A stretch of 36,607 bases of DNA, from assembly GCA_017524445.1 (NCBI GenBank), contig JAFXVP010000035.1, positions 1 to 36,607 on the forward strand, read 5' to 3'. Origin of the DNA: Clostridia bacterium (GTDB lineage: Bacteria; Bacillota; Clostridia; Christensenellales; CAG-138). Positions 25,083-33,841 of this stretch are shown here, piece after piece. The notes beneath the pieces are model-generated. The model was not told where the DNA came from, searched no databases, and saw nothing but the letters and a program-made list of their open reading frames with translations. Within the stretch, counting starts at the first letter, position 1. The number at the start of each line of letters is the position of its first letter. The translations under genes were made by a program, and so were the position numbers.

Positions 25083-26534
25083 ATGAAACGGATACGATCC
25101 TGCATCATCTGTATATTGATCCTGCTGCTTGCGCTGCCGGTCCTGCCCGTCGCGGCGGAAACGGAGCAGGCGGAGGACCTGACCGAAACGTTCCGGTTTG
25201 ATTTCGGTTCGGACCCGGACGCGGCAAAACGGATCTTGCAGGAACGGGTGCACTGCTTCACCTTTCGGGAGAACGAAGCGTTTACGATGACATGGGATGC
25301 GGAGGTGCGTGACGCGCGGCTTTGTATTTCCTGGCAGGAGCCGCCGGAGAGTGTCAGCGTCACGCAGTACGCCGCAGACGGAACGGCGCTGCTGACGGAA
25401 ACGCTCGTTCCGTATCCGGATTCGGTCATTCCGCTGCTTCGGGAAGCGAGAAGTACCGTCGTGCAGGCGGGAGAAGACGGCATGAAGGTCCTGTTCTGTG
25501 CGGTATACGGTCCGGGTGAGCTTTCGGAGCCGTATCACGAATGGCAGGAGACGCCGGATCATCTGGACTATCTGCTGATCTCGACGCATCCGGATGACGA
25601 TGTGCTGTATCTCGGCAGCATCGTTCCGACCTACGGCGCTGAGAAGGGTTATGTCGGAACGATCGTTTACGTCACCTGTCAGAACCGCGTCCGCGCGGAC
25701 GAGGCGGAAAACGGCGCGTGGGCGATGGGGCTCCGATACCGTCCCGTGTTTTTCGGGATGCCGGATATCAATAACAGCGCGCCTCAGGAATATAAGAATG
25801 CGTTCCGATACAGCGAGCTGCTTCTAAACACCGTGCGCATCTACCGAAAGGTGCATCCGCTCGTTGTATTCGCGCAGGATCTGAACGGCGAGTACGGGCA
25901 TTGGCAGCATAAGCTGACGGCAAAAGCCGCGCGCGAGGCGTTTTCGCTTGCCGCGGATCCGACGTTCGATCCGGAATCGTATGAGCAGTACGGCACATGG
26001 CAGGTGCAGAAGCTGTATCTGCATCTCTATCAAAAAAATAAGCTGACGGTGGACGCACACGCGCCGCTGTCGTTCTTCGACGGAAAAGACGCGTTCGAGG
26101 TCGCGCGTGAAGCGTACAAAAAACACGTATCGCAGCAACGCTATTATTTCAAGGTGCGGCGGGACGACGGCGCGTATGCGTTCAACCGCTTCGGGATGGC
26201 GGAAGGCGTCGTACCGGTCGGGAACGACGTGTTCGACGGTATCGACGAACGGCTTCTGTCAAACTACGTCGAACCGACGCCGACGCCCGAATCGACGCAG
26301 GAGCCGACTCCGACGCGGGAACCGACGCCGAACCTCACGCCGACGGCCGTTCCGGTCACGCCCGCGCCGACGGAGGACGTACAGAAAACGACGCCAAAGC
26401 CCGCTGCACCGGGTCTTCGTCCGCTGCTTTGGATCGGCGTCGTCACCGCAGTGACGGCTGCCGTTGTCGGCGTCGCCGCGTATTTCTGGAAAAAACGGCA
26501 GCTTCAGAAGCATCCGTCCGACGAAAAAGAATGA
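25083..26534 (+). CDS. Membrane-anchored PIG-L family deacetylase 2
   Basis: A 483-residue tandem paralogue of the preceding protein with the same order: signal peptide, beta-rich domain, PIG-L domain with His169-Pro-Asp-Asp-Asp at the identical position and GEYGHWQH, Thr/Pro linker (about 398-435), transmembrane helix, and a short Lys/Glu-rich tail. The linker is shorter and less regular than in copy 1. No Shine-Dalgarno sequence is visible before ATG 25083, so its expression may depend on the upstream gene. An intrinsic terminator follows. Substrate unknown. Confidence 0.85.
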   Translation: MKRIRSCIICILILLLALPVLPVAAETEQAEDLTETFRFDFGSDPDAAKRILQERVHCFTFRENEAFTMTWDAEVRDARLCISWQEPPESVSVTQYAADGTALLTETLVPYPDSVIPLLREARSTVVQAGEDGMKVLFCAVYGPGELSEPYHEWQETPDHLDYLLISTHPDDDVLYLGSIVPTYGAEKGYVGTIVYVTCQNRVRADEAENGAWAMGLRYRPVFFGMPDINNSAPQEYKNAFRYSELLLNTVRIYRKVHPLVVFAQDLNGEYGHWQHKLTAKAAREAFSLAADPTFDPESYEQYGTWQVQKLYLHLYQKNKLTVDAHAPLSFFDGKDAFEVAREAYKKHVSQQRYYFKVRRDDGAYAFNRFGMAEGVVPVGNDVFDGIDERLLSNYVEPTPTPESTQEPTPTREPTPNLTPTAVPVTPAPTEDVQKTTPKPAAPGLRPLLWIGVVTAVTAAVVGVAAYFWKKRQLQKHPSDEKE

Positions 26535-26538
26535 TACC

Positions 26539-26575
26539 AAGGCGCAGAGCGCATTTCGCGTTCCGCGCCTTTTTT
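26539..26575 (+). terminator. Terminator after the deacetylase pair
   Basis: AAGGCGC..AGCGC and GCGTT..GCGCCTT pair around ATTTC, followed by TTTTT. The minus-strand permease stop codon lies in its T-run, so the two converging units share this end. Confidence 0.82.
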
Positions 26576-27371
26576 ATGCCCGGACCTTCTTCTCGAGGAA
26601 GGCGACGGCGTAGTACATCAGTGCGGCAAGGATGCACAGTACCGTGACCGACGCCATGACGAGGTCGAGCTTGAAGACCTGCCCGCCGTAGACGATGAGG
26701 TAGCCGAGCCCTGCCTTGCTGACGAGATATTCGCCGACGATCACGCCGACCCAGCTCATGCCGACCGAGATCTTGAGCGCCGAAATGAGGTCCGGCACGC
26801 CCGCGGGCAGAACGACTTTCGTAAAGATCTGCAGCTTCGTTGCGCCGAGCGTGCGCATCAGAAGCTGTTTTTCGTCGGTTGTCGCAAGGAAGCCGTTCAG
26901 GACCGTCACGGTCGTCACGACGAGCGACACGAGCACGCCCATGACTACGATGGACGCCATGCCTGCGCCGATCCACACGATGAGCACGGGTCCAAGCGCG
27001 ATCTTCGGCAGCGCGTTCAGGACGACCAGATACGGATCGAGGATCCGGTTCAGCTTCGGCATCCACCAAAGCAGCACGGCAAAGAGCGCGCCGAGGATCG
27101 TGCCGAGCAGAAAGCCGAGCACGGTTTCGAGGAGCGTTGTGCCGACGTGCAGCCAGAGCGAGCCGTCCGCATAGAGCCGGACGATCGTGGCGACGACGCG
27201 CGAGGGGGAGGAGAGAATGAACGGATCGAACCATCTTAGGTCCGCACCGAGCTCCCACAAAAGCAGAAAGCCCAGAAGGACCGCGATCCGACACAGGACG
27301 ACGGCGCGCGCGTCGCGGCGAATACGGCGCAGATACCTTGCGTGCGCTTCGGAAACGGCGATTCTTTTCAT
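26574..27371 (-). CDS. ABC transporter permease (SsuC/TauC-like)
   Basis: A 265-residue inner-membrane subunit with about six transmembrane segments. The EAA loop that contacts the ATPase is visible at residues 172-199 (RTLGATKLQIF then LPAGVPDLISAL). This is the binding-protein-dependent permease family used for sulfonates, taurine, nitrate, or thiamine precursors; the substrate cannot be set from this alone. The start overlaps the ATPase stop by 4 bp (27368-27371). No substrate-binding protein is encoded on either side. Confidence 0.9.
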   Translation of the reverse strand: MKRIAVSEAHARYLRRIRRDARAVVLCRIAVLLGFLLLWELGADLRWFDPFILSSPSRVVATIVRLYADGSLWLHVGTTLLETVLGFLLGTILGALFAVLLWWMPKLNRILDPYLVVLNALPKIALGPVLIVWIGAGMASIVVMGVLVSLVVTTVTVLNGFLATTDEKQLLMRTLGATKLQIFTKVVLPAGVPDLISALKISVGMSWVGVIVGEYLVSKAGLGYLIVYGGQVFKLDLVMASVTVLCILAALMYYAVAFLEKKVRA

Positions 27372-28114
27372 GGTCTGAGCTCCTTCCAGATGCGATCGAA
27401 GTAATCATGGAATTCCGGCTGACTGCGGCGTTCCAAAGGCGACATATCCGCGGGAAAGCCGATCCCGACGATCTCTTTGAGCCGTGCGGGACGCGCGGAA
27501 AAGACCGCGACGCGATCCGCCGTCGAGACCGCTTCGGAGATATCGTGCGTGACGAGGATCGCGCTTTTGTGCTCGCCGCGGATGATGCGGTAGACCTCGT
27601 CACTCAGATTCAGACGCGTCTGATAATCGAGCGCGGAAAACGGCTCGTCAAGAAGCAGCAGGTCCGGCTCGAGCGCGAGCGTGCGGATGAGCGCGACCTT
27701 TTGCCGCATGCCGCCCGAAAGCTGCTGCGGTTTATAGGTACGGAATTCCCCGAGTCCGTATTTGTCGAGCAGGGCAAGTGCGCGCGCCTTGCTTTCTTCG
27801 GTCAGCCGATTCTGCACCTCAAGCCCCAGAAGCACGTTCTTCTCCACGGTGCGGTGGTCCAGCAGATGATCGCGCTGCAGCATGTAGCCGAGCCGCAGAT
27901 CTTCGCGCATAAACCGCACGCTGCCCACGGAGGGCTTCAAAAGCCCCATGATCAGCGAAAGCACGGTGGTCTTGCCGCAGCCGGACGGGCCGACCAAAGC
28001 AAGGAACTCGCCGTCGTATACGGTCAGATCCAGATCCTGTATGGCAGCCGTTTCGCCCGCGACCGTATGATAAGAGAGCGAAACGTCGGAAAGCTTCATC
28101 AATTCGGATTGCAT
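27368..28114 (-). CDS. ABC transporter ATP-binding protein (SsuB/TauB-like)
   Basis: A 248-residue ATPase with Walker A GPSGCGKTT (42-50), Q80 in the Q-loop, signature LSGGM (132-136), Walker B and DEP (152-158) and the switch histidine His190. AAAGGAG precedes the start. It energises the downstream permease. Its upstream neighbour is a divergent small gene 113 bp away, so this is the first gene of the unit. Without the binding protein, the substrate is open; the family covers sulfonates, taurine, nitrate and pyrimidine precursors. Confidence 0.92.
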   Translation of the reverse strand: MQSELMKLSDVSLSYHTVAGETAAIQDLDLTVYDGEFLALVGPSGCGKTTVLSLIMGLLKPSVGSVRFMREDLRLGYMLQRDHLLDHRTVEKNVLLGLEVQNRLTEESKARALALLDKYGLGEFRTYKPQQLSGGMRQKVALIRTLALEPDLLLLDEPFSALDYQTRLNLSDEVYRIIRGEHKSAILVTHDISEAVSTADRVAVFSARPARLKEIVGIGFPADMSPLERRSQPEFHDYFDRIWKELRP

Positions 28115-28227
28115 ACCCGATCTCCTTTATTGCCTGATAGGATATCGTATTCCGATTCTTTTCGCGGCGTTCCGTCACAGATTTCACGCGGGGCGCGTAT
28201 GATACAGAAAAAAGCGGAGGGAAGCGT

Positions 28228-28392
28228 ATGCGGAGAAGATGCGAACGGAGATGCAGAGCAAGGCGGCTGATGCTCGTCGCGATCGGCGCGGCGGTGGCGG
28301 CGCTGATCTTTTACTGCGTGCCGTGGTGGGTATTTCTGGTGATCGGCGTCATTTCGCTTTTGGCGGCGGGGTGGATGCTGCTGCGCGAATGA
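28228..28392 (+). CDS. Small two-span membrane protein (54 residues)
   Basis: A short gene with GGAGGG seven bases ahead of ATG 28228. The product has a very basic, Cys-containing N-terminus (MRRRCERRCRARRLM) and two hydrophobic stretches (about 16-31 and 33-51) separated by a Pro-Trp-Trp turn. The CX3C spacing (Cys5, Cys9) amid arginines looks deliberate. It is divergent from the ABC pair and 81 bp ahead of mreC. I do not recognise a named family. The good ribosome site and ordinary codon usage support it. Confidence 0.6.
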   Translation: MRRRCERRCRARRLMLVAIGAAVAALIFYCVPWWVFLVIGVISLLAAGWMLLRE

Positions 28393-28434
28393 GTACGAAT
28401 TAACCGATTGTTCACCTTCCGCATGCGAACATTG

Positions 28435-28443
28435 TGGTATACT
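28435..28443 (+). promoter_or_regulatory. Extended -10 promoter of mreC
   Basis: TG-G-TATACT (28435-28443) is an extended -10 element lying 30 bp before the mreC start. No good -35 box is visible at 17 bp. Confidence 0.5.
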
Positions 28444-28473
28444 GTATTCTGTAAAGGTATATCGGAGGCGGAA

Positions 28474-29307
28474 ATGCGGAAGCTTTGGAAAAACAGACCG
28501 ATGTGGATCGCGCTGATCGCGATCATCCTTTTGGTCGTCCTCGCGGGATTCACTGCAAACGGCAGCGGCACGAAGGACGGGCTGTTCCGTACGGCGCTTT
28601 CGCCGGTCGCCGAATTTCTGCATACCGTCGAATCGGAGGTCGCGGACTTTTTTGTGCGTGTGTTCACACCCTCCGAGCTCCGGGAGGAAAACGCGCAGCT
28701 AAAGGAGACGGTGCTCTTGCAGGAGCAGAAGCTTGCGCTTTTAGATGAGACCGAAAAGGAAAACGCGCGGCTATCGGAGCTTCTGAACTTTACGGAAGCG
28801 AATCCGAATCTGCGTTTTGTCACGGCGTCGGTCATCGGACGCGACAGCAATCCGTATATCGACACGATCACGCTGAACGCGGGCTCGCGCAGCGGCGTCA
28901 CCGAAAAGATGGCGGTCATTACGCCTGACGGCGTCGTCGGACGCGTTTCGGAGGTCGGTCCGAACTGGTGCAGGGTCAAAACGATGTGCGACGATAAGAT
29001 GCGCATCAGCGTGATGGTGCAGCGCACGCGCGATGAGGGCATGCTCGGCGGACTTTACGAGACGGACGGCGAGCTGGTCGGTACGTATCTTTACTATCTG
29101 CCGGGTAAGGCGGACGTACGCACGGGCGACACGATCCGCACGAGCGGCATCGGCGGATTCTTCCCGAAAGGACTGTACGTCGGAACGGTCATCGCGGTCA
29201 ACGAGGAGGGCAAGGGCACGCATGACGCGGTCGTTTCGATGGATATTGATTTTCTGCATCTGGAAGAAGCGCTGATCGTGGTCGGCGTGGATGAGGCGAT
29301 CGGATGA
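28474..29307 (+). CDS. mreC: Rod shape-determining protein MreC
   Basis: A 277-residue elongasome protein with one transmembrane segment (about 9-25), a coiled coil (about 65-105), and the periplasmic-side beta-domain pair. Typical family phrases are LNAGSRSGVTEKMAV and GVVGRVSEVGPNWCRVKTM. GGAGG lies 5 bases before ATG 28474; the longer upstream frame is not used. It overlaps mreD by 4 bp. The partner mreB is not next to it here. Confidence 0.94.
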   Translation: MRKLWKNRPMWIALIAIILLVVLAGFTANGSGTKDGLFRTALSPVAEFLHTVESEVADFFVRVFTPSELREENAQLKETVLLQEQKLALLDETEKENARLSELLNFTEANPNLRFVTASVIGRDSNPYIDTITLNAGSRSGVTEKMAVITPDGVVGRVSEVGPNWCRVKTMCDDKMRISVMVQRTRDEGMLGGLYETDGELVGTYLYYLPGKADVRTGDTIRTSGIGGFFPKGLYVGTVIAVNEEGKGTHDAVVSMDIDFLHLEEALIVVGVDEAIG

Positions 29308-29792
29308 AGCGCCGGCTTCTGTTGATCCCCGCGGCGCTCATTGCGCTGTTTCTGGACGCGTTCGTGCTCCCTTCGCTTTCGAACAACGGGATCCGGCCGC
29401 TGTTTACGCTGTGCCTTGCAATGGCGGCAACGGCGGCGACGGCGGTGCAGGACGGCATGCTGATCGCAATCTTCGGCGGACTTTTGACCGATCTTTTCTG
29501 CAATCCGTATCTCGGGCTTTCGGCGGCGGCGTATCTCGTCGCGGTCGTGATCGTGTATGGCTTCACGCGAAAAAAAGAACATGCACGCGGACTTCTGATC
29601 CTGTTCGCGCTGGTCGGCGCGGCCGCGGCGGAGGCGATCATCTATGTATTTTCGCTTGCGATCGGCGCGCGGTTCGACGCGCATCGGCTCCTTACGGCGG
29701 CGCTTCCCTCGATCGTGCTTGAAGCACTTTTGACGTATCCCCTTGCGGCGCTGTACCGCAGCAGGGAGAAAGGCAGTTCCTTTTATCAATGA
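29304..29792 (+). CDS. mreD: Rod shape-determining protein MreD
   Basis: A 162-residue integral membrane protein with about five helices, mostly Leu/Ala-rich, and the sequence GGLLTDLFCNPYLGLSAAAYL characteristic of MreD. It bridges MreC and the PBP/RodA synthase in the elongasome. It overlaps mreC and the PBP gene by 4 bp at each end, showing tight translational coupling. Confidence 0.93.
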   Translation: MKRRLLLIPAALIALFLDAFVLPSLSNNGIRPLFTLCLAMAATAATAVQDGMLIAIFGGLLTDLFCNPYLGLSAAAYLVAVVIVYGFTRKKEHARGLLILFALVGAAAAEAIIYVFSLAIGARFDAHRLLTAALPSIVLEALLTYPLAALYRSREKGSSFYQ

Positions 29793-32323
29793 AACGCGGT
29801 GAAAAGGGAAAACTGAATACGCGTATCTGGATGCTGATCGGCGTCTTTATCGTGATGCTCGGCGTGCTGCTGATCTTTCTGGACAAGCTCGCCATCCGCG
29901 AAACGGAGGCGTATTCGGCGGCGATACAGCAGACGACCGAGGTCACGACCTATCAGTCCGGCAGCCGCGGCACGATCACCGACCGCAACGGCGTCGTGCT
30001 CGCCTACGACGAAACGACCTACAACGTGCTCTTTTACCGCGATCCAAGTAACCGTACGCCCGTCGACAGCGCGCGCTATACGAATTCGCTGATCGAAGCG
30101 ATCCGCATCATTGAGGAGGGTGGCGGCAAAACGATCGACACGTTCTATATCGACATGCAATCCGACGGCACATTCGTCTACGACTTCCGCACCTCGGACG
30201 CCTCCGTCGCCGCCGCGCGCAAACGAAATTTCGTCGAGGCGTGTAATTTCAGCAACCCGGACCTTACCGCGGAGGAGGCATACCGCATCCTGCGCAATTC
30301 CTGGTGCATACCGGACAACATGCCGTTTGACGAGGCGAAGAAAATCATGTCGATCCGGCAGGAAGCCGTTATGAACAGCTACCGTGCGTTCGAGGGCGTG
30401 CGCATCGCGTACGACGTATCGCTGGCGGTCGTGACGGAGCTCGATATGGCGAGCGACCGGCTCACCGGCATTCTCACAGAAAAGAGCAGCTACCGCGTGT
30501 ATCCGTACGGAAACACCGCGTCGCATATCATCGGGTATCTAAGTAAGCAGGTCACAAAGGACATGACCTCCGTCGGCTATTCCTATGAGGACTACCGGGC
30601 ATTCGACGAGAAGGGGAAAGAGACCCAAAACATGCTGGAGCTCGGCTATTCCTACAACGATCTCGTGGGCGTCGCGGGCGTCGAAAAGACGATGGAAGCC
30701 TATCTTACGCCGCATCTGTACGGACGGCTCGGCACGACGCGGATCCTGAAAAACCGACGCGGCGCGATCGTCGAGGTGCTGGATTCCACACAGCCGACCG
30801 ACGGCATGAACGTGCAGCTTTCCATCGACATCGAGCTGCAGAAGGTTTGCGAGGAAGCGCTTCGGGAGAACATTGCGGAAACGCGGAAAAAACAGGAGCA
30901 GAAGATCGCGTCGGACCGCAAAAAGTATGAATCGCTGACCGGCGGACACGTGGAAAACATCAAGCTGGCGGAGACCGGCGCCGTTCTCGTAATGGACGTG
31001 AAGACCGGCGAACTCCTTGCGCTTGCGTCCTGCCCTGATTACGATCCGAACATGTTCACCGACGGGATCGACGAAACGGAATACGAACAGCTCTTCGGAG
31101 CGAACAGCAATCAGCCGACGCTGAACCGTGCGATCGGCATCCGTACTGCGTCCGGATCGGTATTCAAGATGGCGACGGGATTTGCGGGACTGATGGAGGG
31201 CAAGCTCACCACGACCGAGATGATCTCCGACCGGTCTCCGTACTACTACTTTGTCGACGATCCGACGACCAAGGTCGAACAGAACGCGCCGAGCTGCTGG
31301 ACCTCGAATCCAGCGAACCACGCGAATCTGACGCTGTCCCGCGCGCTGACCGTTTCGTGCAACTATTTCTTTTACACGATTGCCGACCGCGTCGGCATCG
31401 AACGGCTGAATTACTGGGCGGGCGAGCTCGGCATGAAGGATACGACCGGCGTGGAGCTGCCCGGCGAGCTTTCCGTCCAGATCGGCGGACAAAAAGCGCG
31501 TTACGACTGCGAAAAATCGCTTTCCGAACAGACCTCGGCACTGCCGCGTCTGATCTATAACCGTATCTACAATCTGCTTCGCTCGATCGCAGCGCAGCGC
31601 GAGCTGAACCTTTCCGACACAAAATTGAGATCCTGCGCGGACCGGCTTCTGCGGCTGATGGACGGCGAGCAGCGCGAGCGCGGCGCGGAGATCCGCGAGA
31701 TCCTCAAGGAGGAGCTGAACATTCCGACCGGCGTCTCCTACTCGCATACGAGCTGGATCGTTTCGATCTCGACCTGGCTCGAAGAGCTTCGCTGGAAGCC
31801 GACCTACACGATCCAGACGGGCATCGGACAAGGCGTTATGCTGGTCACGCCGATCTCGATCGCGCGGTACGTTTCGACGATCGCCAACCGCGGGACCGTG
31901 TATCGCACGACCGTGGTCAAAGAGATCGACGCGGCGGACGGGACGGCGTATTACCGGAATCAGCCGGAGGTCGTCAATTCGATCGATGCGCCGGACGAGT
32001 ACTGGGATGCGATCCTCGAAGGCATGCACGGCGTTGTTTCGCCGGAGGACGGCGGTACGGCGTCCTCGGTCTTTTCGATGGCGTTTGGTTATAAGGGGTA
32101 TCTTGACCGCATCAGCGGCAAGACGGGAACGGCGCAGACGTCCGCGTCGAACAACGTCGATATCGAGAATACCTGCTGGTTTGCGGCGATCACCCCGCGC
32201 GAGGATCCCGAGATTGCCGTCGTCGTGTTCATTCCGAACGGGCTTTCCGGAAGCTCCGGCGCCGTCGCGATCGAACGGATCGTGACCTACTGGTATGAGC
32301 GACAGGATGCGGCTGCGGAATAG
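29789..32323 (+). CDS. mrdA: Penicillin-binding protein 2 (class B transpeptidase)
   Basis: An 844-residue membrane-anchored transpeptidase. The transmembrane segment is about 13-33; a PBP dimerisation region (SRGTITDRNGVVLAYDE near 55) follows. Catalytic motifs are Ser457-Val-Phe-Lys460, Ser523-Cys-Asn525 and Lys778-Thr-Gly780. The usual PGSTFK context reads SGSVFK here. A helical, charged insertion of about 90 residues (553-645) lies between the second and third motifs, making the protein longer than the common 600-700. It cross-links peptidoglycan during side-wall growth. Position behind mreCD supports the PBP2 role. RodA is not in the window. Confidence 0.93.
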   Translation: MKRGEKGKLNTRIWMLIGVFIVMLGVLLIFLDKLAIRETEAYSAAIQQTTEVTTYQSGSRGTITDRNGVVLAYDETTYNVLFYRDPSNRTPVDSARYTNSLIEAIRIIEEGGGKTIDTFYIDMQSDGTFVYDFRTSDASVAAARKRNFVEACNFSNPDLTAEEAYRILRNSWCIPDNMPFDEAKKIMSIRQEAVMNSYRAFEGVRIAYDVSLAVVTELDMASDRLTGILTEKSSYRVYPYGNTASHIIGYLSKQVTKDMTSVGYSYEDYRAFDEKGKETQNMLELGYSYNDLVGVAGVEKTMEAYLTPHLYGRLGTTRILKNRRGAIVEVLDSTQPTDGMNVQLSIDIELQKVCEEALRENIAETRKKQEQKIASDRKKYESLTGGHVENIKLAETGAVLVMDVKTGELLALASCPDYDPNMFTDGIDETEYEQLFGANSNQPTLNRAIGIRTASGSVFKMATGFAGLMEGKLTTTEMISDRSPYYYFVDDPTTKVEQNAPSCWTSNPANHANLTLSRALTVSCNYFFYTIADRVGIERLNYWAGELGMKDTTGVELPGELSVQIGGQKARYDCEKSLSEQTSALPRLIYNRIYNLLRSIAAQRELNLSDTKLRSCADRLLRLMDGEQRERGAEIREILKEELNIPTGVSYSHTSWIVSISTWLEELRWKPTYTIQTGIGQGVMLVTPISIARYVSTIANRGTVYRTTVVKEIDAADGTAYYRNQPEVVNSIDAPDEYWDAILEGMHGVVSPEDGGTASSVFSMAFGYKGYLDRISGKTGTAQTSASNNVDIENTCWFAAITPREDPEIAVVVFIPNGLSGSSGAVAIERIVTYWYERQDAAAE

Positions 32324-32380
32324 GATGCAACAGAAATGCAAAATACTTATGAAATTTTGTTGAATTTCGGGGAAATTTGC

Positions 32381-32409
32381 TTGCGCAATTTCCAAAACCG
32401 CGATACACT
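32381..32409 (+). promoter_or_regulatory. Promoter of the NlpC/P60 gene
   Basis: TTGCGC (32381-32386), 17 bp, TACACT (32404-32409). The expected start of transcription, about 7 bases past the -10, is 32415-32417, at the start codon itself. The rest of the gap from 32324 shows only weak AT-rich inverted repeats and no clear terminator for the mre operon. Confidence 0.65.
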
Positions 32410-32415
32410 TTCGGT

Positions 32416-33786
32416 ATGGAGAAGCAGAAACTGACGATTCCTTATATGATCCGTAATTGGAACAGCCTCACAGTCGCGCAGAAACGCGCGGCTTTGACCG
32501 TGCTGTTTTTTGCCGTTGCATTGCTTTTGATCATCATTGCTCTGATCGTCGGGATCTCTTCATGCTCCTGCACAGGAAAAGCGCAGAACGTGGAGGAGCC
32601 GGTTTCGGAGCTCCCCGTGCTGCTTCGCGCGCCTGTACCGGAAGCGACGCCGGAGCCGGAAGACATACAGAATACCGGGGATCCGGACGCATCGGACGAG
32701 CCGTATGAGCCGGTCGACGTGTCGACCGATCCCGTCGCGAATCCTGTGACGTATACGTACGTCGCGCTGAAAAAACGCGATAAAGGCGAGGACGTAGAGG
32801 AGCTGCAGGGACGGCTGATGGAGCTCGGATATCTCGAGCTCGACTCTCCTACCGATTACTACGGCAACTCCACCGAATACGCGGTCGAGCTGTTTCAGCG
32901 GCAGCACGGCCTGAAGCAGGACGGCGTTGCCGGCGAACAGACGCAGGCGCTTCTGTACAGCAGCGAAGCGCAGCATTATATGCTGCTGGAAGGCGCGGAG
33001 GGACGCGACGTCAAGGTACTGCAGGAACAGCTGGCCGAGCTCGGCTATCTGAACGAGAGCGACGTCGACAGCGTATACGGTGAAAAGACCGTCGAAGCGG
33101 TCAAGGCGTTCCAGAAGCGCAACGGGCTTTCCACGGACGGCAAAGCCGGCGAGAAAACGCTCGAAAAGCTTTACAGCGATGAAGCAAAGGTTTCAAAATC
33201 GATGGAAGCGCAGCTGAAAGAGGAAGCGAAAGCAACCTCGAAGAGCACATCGAAGACGACGCCGAAGCCGACGCCGAAGAAGACAGCGAAGGCCACATCA
33301 AAGACGACGTCCAAAGCAACGTCGAAGACAACGTCAAAGGCTACCGCCAAGACGACGCCGAAGCCGACGCAGAAGGTCACGCCGACGCCGAAATACGACA
33401 CCAGGATCGATACGTGCATCAAGGTCGCGAAATCCAAGCTCGGCTGCGAGTACGTTCTCGGCGACAAAGGCCCGGATTCGTTCGATTGCTCCGGATTCGT
33501 CTATTACTGCCTGAAGCAGGCGGGCGTCAGCGTGAGCCGCATGGACGCCAACGGCTTTTCGAAGGTCAGCCGCTGGAAGAATATCTCCAGCATCAGCGAC
33601 CTTCAGAAGGGTGATCTGGTGTTCTTCTGCAACGAGAAATCCAGCCGCGTCAGCCATGTGGGAATCTACATCGGCGGGGGCGAGATGATCGACGCGTCGA
33701 GCTCGGAAGGCAAGGTCGTGCGGCGGTCGGTTTCCACCAACTACTGGAAAAAATACTTCGTCAACGCAAGACGTCCCTGGAACTGA
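32416..33786 (+). CDS. NlpC/P60 endopeptidase with two peptidoglycan-binding domains
   Basis: A 456-residue membrane-anchored wall hydrolase. A transmembrane segment (about 27-48) is followed by Ser-Cys-Ser-Cys. A Pro/Glu linker follows, then two PG_binding_1 repeats (about 120-175 and 195-255, each with LQ-x-L-x-ELGYL and a VxxFQ motif). A Lys/Thr/Ser linker built of TSKTTSKAT units (270-325) leads to the NlpC/P60 domain. Its nucleophile is Cys358 in FDCSGFVYY and its histidine His414 in SHVGIYIGGG. Enzymes of this fold cleave peptide stems. No Shine-Dalgarno sequence precedes ATG 32416, and the promoter places the transcript start at that codon. Its position next to PBP2 suggests balanced wall growth and remodelling. 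Confidence 0.92.
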   Translation: MEKQKLTIPYMIRNWNSLTVAQKRAALTVLFFAVALLLIIIALIVGISSCSCTGKAQNVEEPVSELPVLLRAPVPEATPEPEDIQNTGDPDASDEPYEPVDVSTDPVANPVTYTYVALKKRDKGEDVEELQGRLMELGYLELDSPTDYYGNSTEYAVELFQRQHGLKQDGVAGEQTQALLYSSEAQHYMLLEGAEGRDVKVLQEQLAELGYLNESDVDSVYGEKTVEAVKAFQKRNGLSTDGKAGEKTLEKLYSDEAKVSKSMEAQLKEEAKATSKSTSKTTPKPTPKKTAKATSKTTSKATSKTTSKATAKTTPKPTQKVTPTPKYDTRIDTCIKVAKSKLGCEYVLGDKGPDSFDCSGFVYYCLKQAGVSVSRMDANGFSKVSRWKNISSISDLQKGDLVFFCNEKSSRVSHVGIYIGGGEMIDASSSEGKVVRRSVSTNYWKKYFVNARRPWN

Positions 33787-33808
33787 TCGCTATTTACGCA
33801 TTTTTTAC

Positions 33809-33841
33809 AAAAAACCGGCAGGAAAATCGCCGGTTTTTTTG
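33809..33841 (+). terminator. Terminator after the NlpC/P60 gene
   Basis: AAAAAACCGGC and GCCGGTTTTTT form an 11-bp stem with a 9-nt loop, followed by further T residues. A strong intrinsic terminator. Confidence 0.92.
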
